A stretch of 57,958 bases of DNA, from the NCBI GenBank assembly GCA_027596075.1, contig JADGJC010000041.1, positions 274 to 58,231 of the forward strand. Reading direction: 5' to 3'. The notes beneath the pieces were generated by a model that was not told the DNA's origin, ran no database searches, and saw nothing but the letters and a program-made list of their open reading frames with translations. Both the position numbers and the translations under genes were made by a program. Of the stretch, positions 56,083 to 57,958 are shown one piece after another; within the stretch, counting starts at the first letter, position 1; each line of letters starts with the position of its first letter. The DNA comes from Rhizophlyctis rosea. Its lineage: Eukaryota; Chytridiomycota; Chytridiomycetes; Rhizophlyctidales; Rhizophlyctidaceae.

Positions 56083-57515
56083 ATGCTGCTTCCGTTCGGC
56101 CTTGAAGAAGTATGTTGAGCTCTTTCCTATATCAAAGAGTTGCACACCTCGTTCTTACACAATCGTGCATGTATTCATCGTTCCCTTCCTCATATAATAG
56201 ACCACACTTGAGCAACACCGAGAGCTTCTTGCTCTACGTGACGAAGTTGCCTCCCTGCGGAGAGCCCTTGCCGCCGTGGAACAGAAGCACGCCCCTGACG
56301 TCAATACTAAGAAGAGGAAACACCACGACAACAACACCACTCCCCAAATCACCTATGAGTACTACACGTACAACCCATCCACCACTTCCCACGCAGCCGA
56401 AACTGCTCTCATTGAAGCAGTTGCAGAAGTGAGTACGCTCTATTCTTATCACAATCCATTCGCTTCGGGTCCCTTATTGACGTACATTTAAACTACTTGC
56501 AGGAGAAGGGCTTGACGAGTATGACATACCCCCTCACGGCGCGTCAAACCACCTCCTTCATCCCCGCAAACCCAGCCGACTGGTACCTTTGGCGGAGTTT
56601 GAAAAAGGGTATACCAGTCCTCGTGGTAGGTCCACACTTGGCAACGCTTCATACTGATACATCAAATTGAACGCAAACCCCTCCAGGGAAACGACTCCGT
56701 CCCGGCCGGTGCGCCGTCCTTTCCGTTCTTCTGCGATGCGTCACGGATCGACATCGGCGTGGACGCGGGGAAGGTTTGTGCTTCGACCTACTTCGAGTTG
56801 CACCCGAGTTTGTAAGTATCACCCCCTGCATTCAGGTCCCACTAAACCCGCAGACATTCTAACAAAGTAAATCTATAGGAATGAGCGCTTCATCGTCCCA
56901 GTATCGGAGGCTTACGAGTCTCGTGATGGCGAATTGTTTGTAAGTTTTCATTGTCCTTCCTTGTCGGTGAACAGGACCAGCAGTTGACTTACAACACACT
57001 CAGTCCGCACTGATGGGTATCACAAATCCAAATCTTCCCGAGGTGTGCATTATCGATATCCTCTTCGACTGTTTGTCGACCATGCACGCAATCCTCAACG
57101 CCGCCTGGACGGTCAAACTCTGGTGGGTGCGAGACGAGCATTACGATGTTCTGCGCCATGTGAGTAGCACCTTTTTACCATCAATTCGCAAAGACACAAT
57201 GCCCTCATTGAGCTAACATTCTCCGATGCCTTCCAGTTCTTCAAAAACCGACCCAACATCCTTCTCCGCTTTCGCCGCACAAAAGCGCACCAAACCGAGG
57301 AATACAAAAGCGAAGGGAACGCCGTCGTCGACGCCCTTTGCAAACGAACCCTTGCGGATCCGACTCTGGCCACGCCGTTGCGTTCGTTGTATGTGTCACC
57401 CCCGGTCAACGCCGCAAAGAAAATGAAGGACAATTTGAGGGATGGTGGTGATGATGATGCGGTGGTAGATTTGATGGAGGGTGGGAGTGGGAGTAGTGAT
57501 TTTGGAGGGGTTTGA
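56083..57515 (+). CDS. Unknown protein, 332 residues, seven exons
   Basis: Exons 56083-56109, 56201-56428, 56503-56625, 56687-56811, 56879-56939, 57004-57159 and 57237-57515 all join in phase, with strong GT/AG ends, so the gene is well supported. After MLLPFGLEE comes a coiled-coil helix (LEQHRELLALRDEVASLRRA, then LAAVEQK) and a basic patch (TKKRKHHD). A globular domain of about 200 residues follows: PLTARQTTSFIPANPADWYL, WRSLKKGIPVLVGNDSVPAG, DASRIDIGVDAGKVCASTYF, SEAYESRDGELFSALMG and CLSTMHAILNAAWTVKLWWV. A short basic and acidic tail ends in FGGV. I do not recognise the family. The coiled coil and basic patch suggest a dimeric nuclear or DNA-associated protein. The start may lie further upstream if there is a 5' exon. 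Confidence 0.7.
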
Positions 57516-57958
57516 GGGGAGTTGGGGGGGAGGTATGCGGGTAGTGTTGGAGTTGTTTGAAGGATTTTGTTGTAAATTGCTTTTGTGTTGCGAATTTTTG
57601 GACGGTTGGGAGGGTGAATCTACGTCCATTGGTAGCGTTTTCGGGAAAGGGATCCGGAGATGATAGAAACACTCGTTGAACCCCGCCGTCCAACGTCATG
57701 TAAATAATGCATTTGGAAAGAACAAAGTACGAGTATCAAAGTGAAGAAAGTGACTTTTGCATACTTGAGAAAGGTTTGACTGATTGCTCGTGTCGATACT
57801 TGTGTGCCAGATCATCGCGTTTCACATCTTTCACATCGTTGCGGACGATGGGGCACAGGATGGGGGCACAGTCATCGACGCCAGGGTCTCATGCTGAACT
57901 GCGCATTCACACTCAACGGAGAACACGAAGCAGCGGATCGGACTACCCCTCTAGCCTA
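57516..57958. other. Right-edge intergenic region, possible gene fragment
   Basis: The last ~440 bases. On the minus strand a frame of about 50 codons (stop at about 57736) has protein-like composition (DVKRDDLAHKYRHEQSV) and may be the last exon of a gene outside the window, but it is too short to support. Confidence 0.3.

Noticed and set aside
1..57958. tRNA, rRNA or CRISPR features
   Set aside because: I looked for tRNA T-loop consensus, rRNA-like blocks and regular spaced repeats and recognised none; a covariance-model search would be needed to exclude tRNAs.

Overview
The window is nuclear DNA of a fungus. Genes lie on both strands, most carry several short introns (about 60-120 bases) with GT...AG ends, and there are no operons or ribosome binding sites. 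A class C (GABA-B/Grl type) GPCR with a solute-binding-protein-like ectodomain, a GH6 cellulase with a fungal CBM1, an EF-hand NADPH oxidase and a cluster of E2F-type sites together point to an early-diverging zoosporic fungus (Chytridiomycota). The lineage is inference; I cannot name a species. Introns were placed by hand from splice sites, reading-frame phase and family alignment from memory.

Layout. 0-12.3 kb is gene-dense: the tail of an unknown gene (1-183), TRAPPC12 (+), a 17-exon DNA polymerase delta-type catalytic subunit (-), an unknown 297-residue protein (+) and an MFS transporter (-). 13.7-21.7 kb holds a disordered Ser/Pro-rich protein (-), the ubiquitin E2 variant MMS2 (+) and sorbitol dehydrogenase (-). 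24.5-37.1 kb holds the secreted cellobiohydrolase, an F-box protein, a large basic nuclear-type protein and an Nrg1-like C2H2 regulator, all on the minus strand. 37.1-40.5 kb is gene-poor but carries a dense group of E2F-type sites. 40.5-48.1 kb is a convergent pair of membrane-protein genes: an orphan seven-segment protein (+) and the class C GPCR (-). 49-52.8 kb has a nucleoside 2-deoxyribosyltransferase-like protein (+) and an intronless NADPH oxidase (-). The right end holds an unknown 332-residue, seven-exon gene (+).

Functional picture. Most genes are unrelated neighbours. Two themes recur: nutrient or environment sensing and response (GPCR, orphan seven-segment protein, NADPH oxidase, cellulase, sorbitol dehydrogenase, MFS carrier, Nrg1-like repressor), and DNA damage tolerance (MMS2 and the polymerase delta paralogue). 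The polymerase keeps its polymerase active site but has lost proofreading motifs ExoI and ExoII and half of the CysA zinc module, which fits a specialised, non-proofreading enzyme.

The most unusual findings are that degenerate polymerase delta paralogue, the class C GPCR with its composite ectodomain next to an orphan seven-segment protein, and a mosaic of strand-asymmetric codon usage: single exons switch abruptly from C-rich to G-rich synonymous codons.
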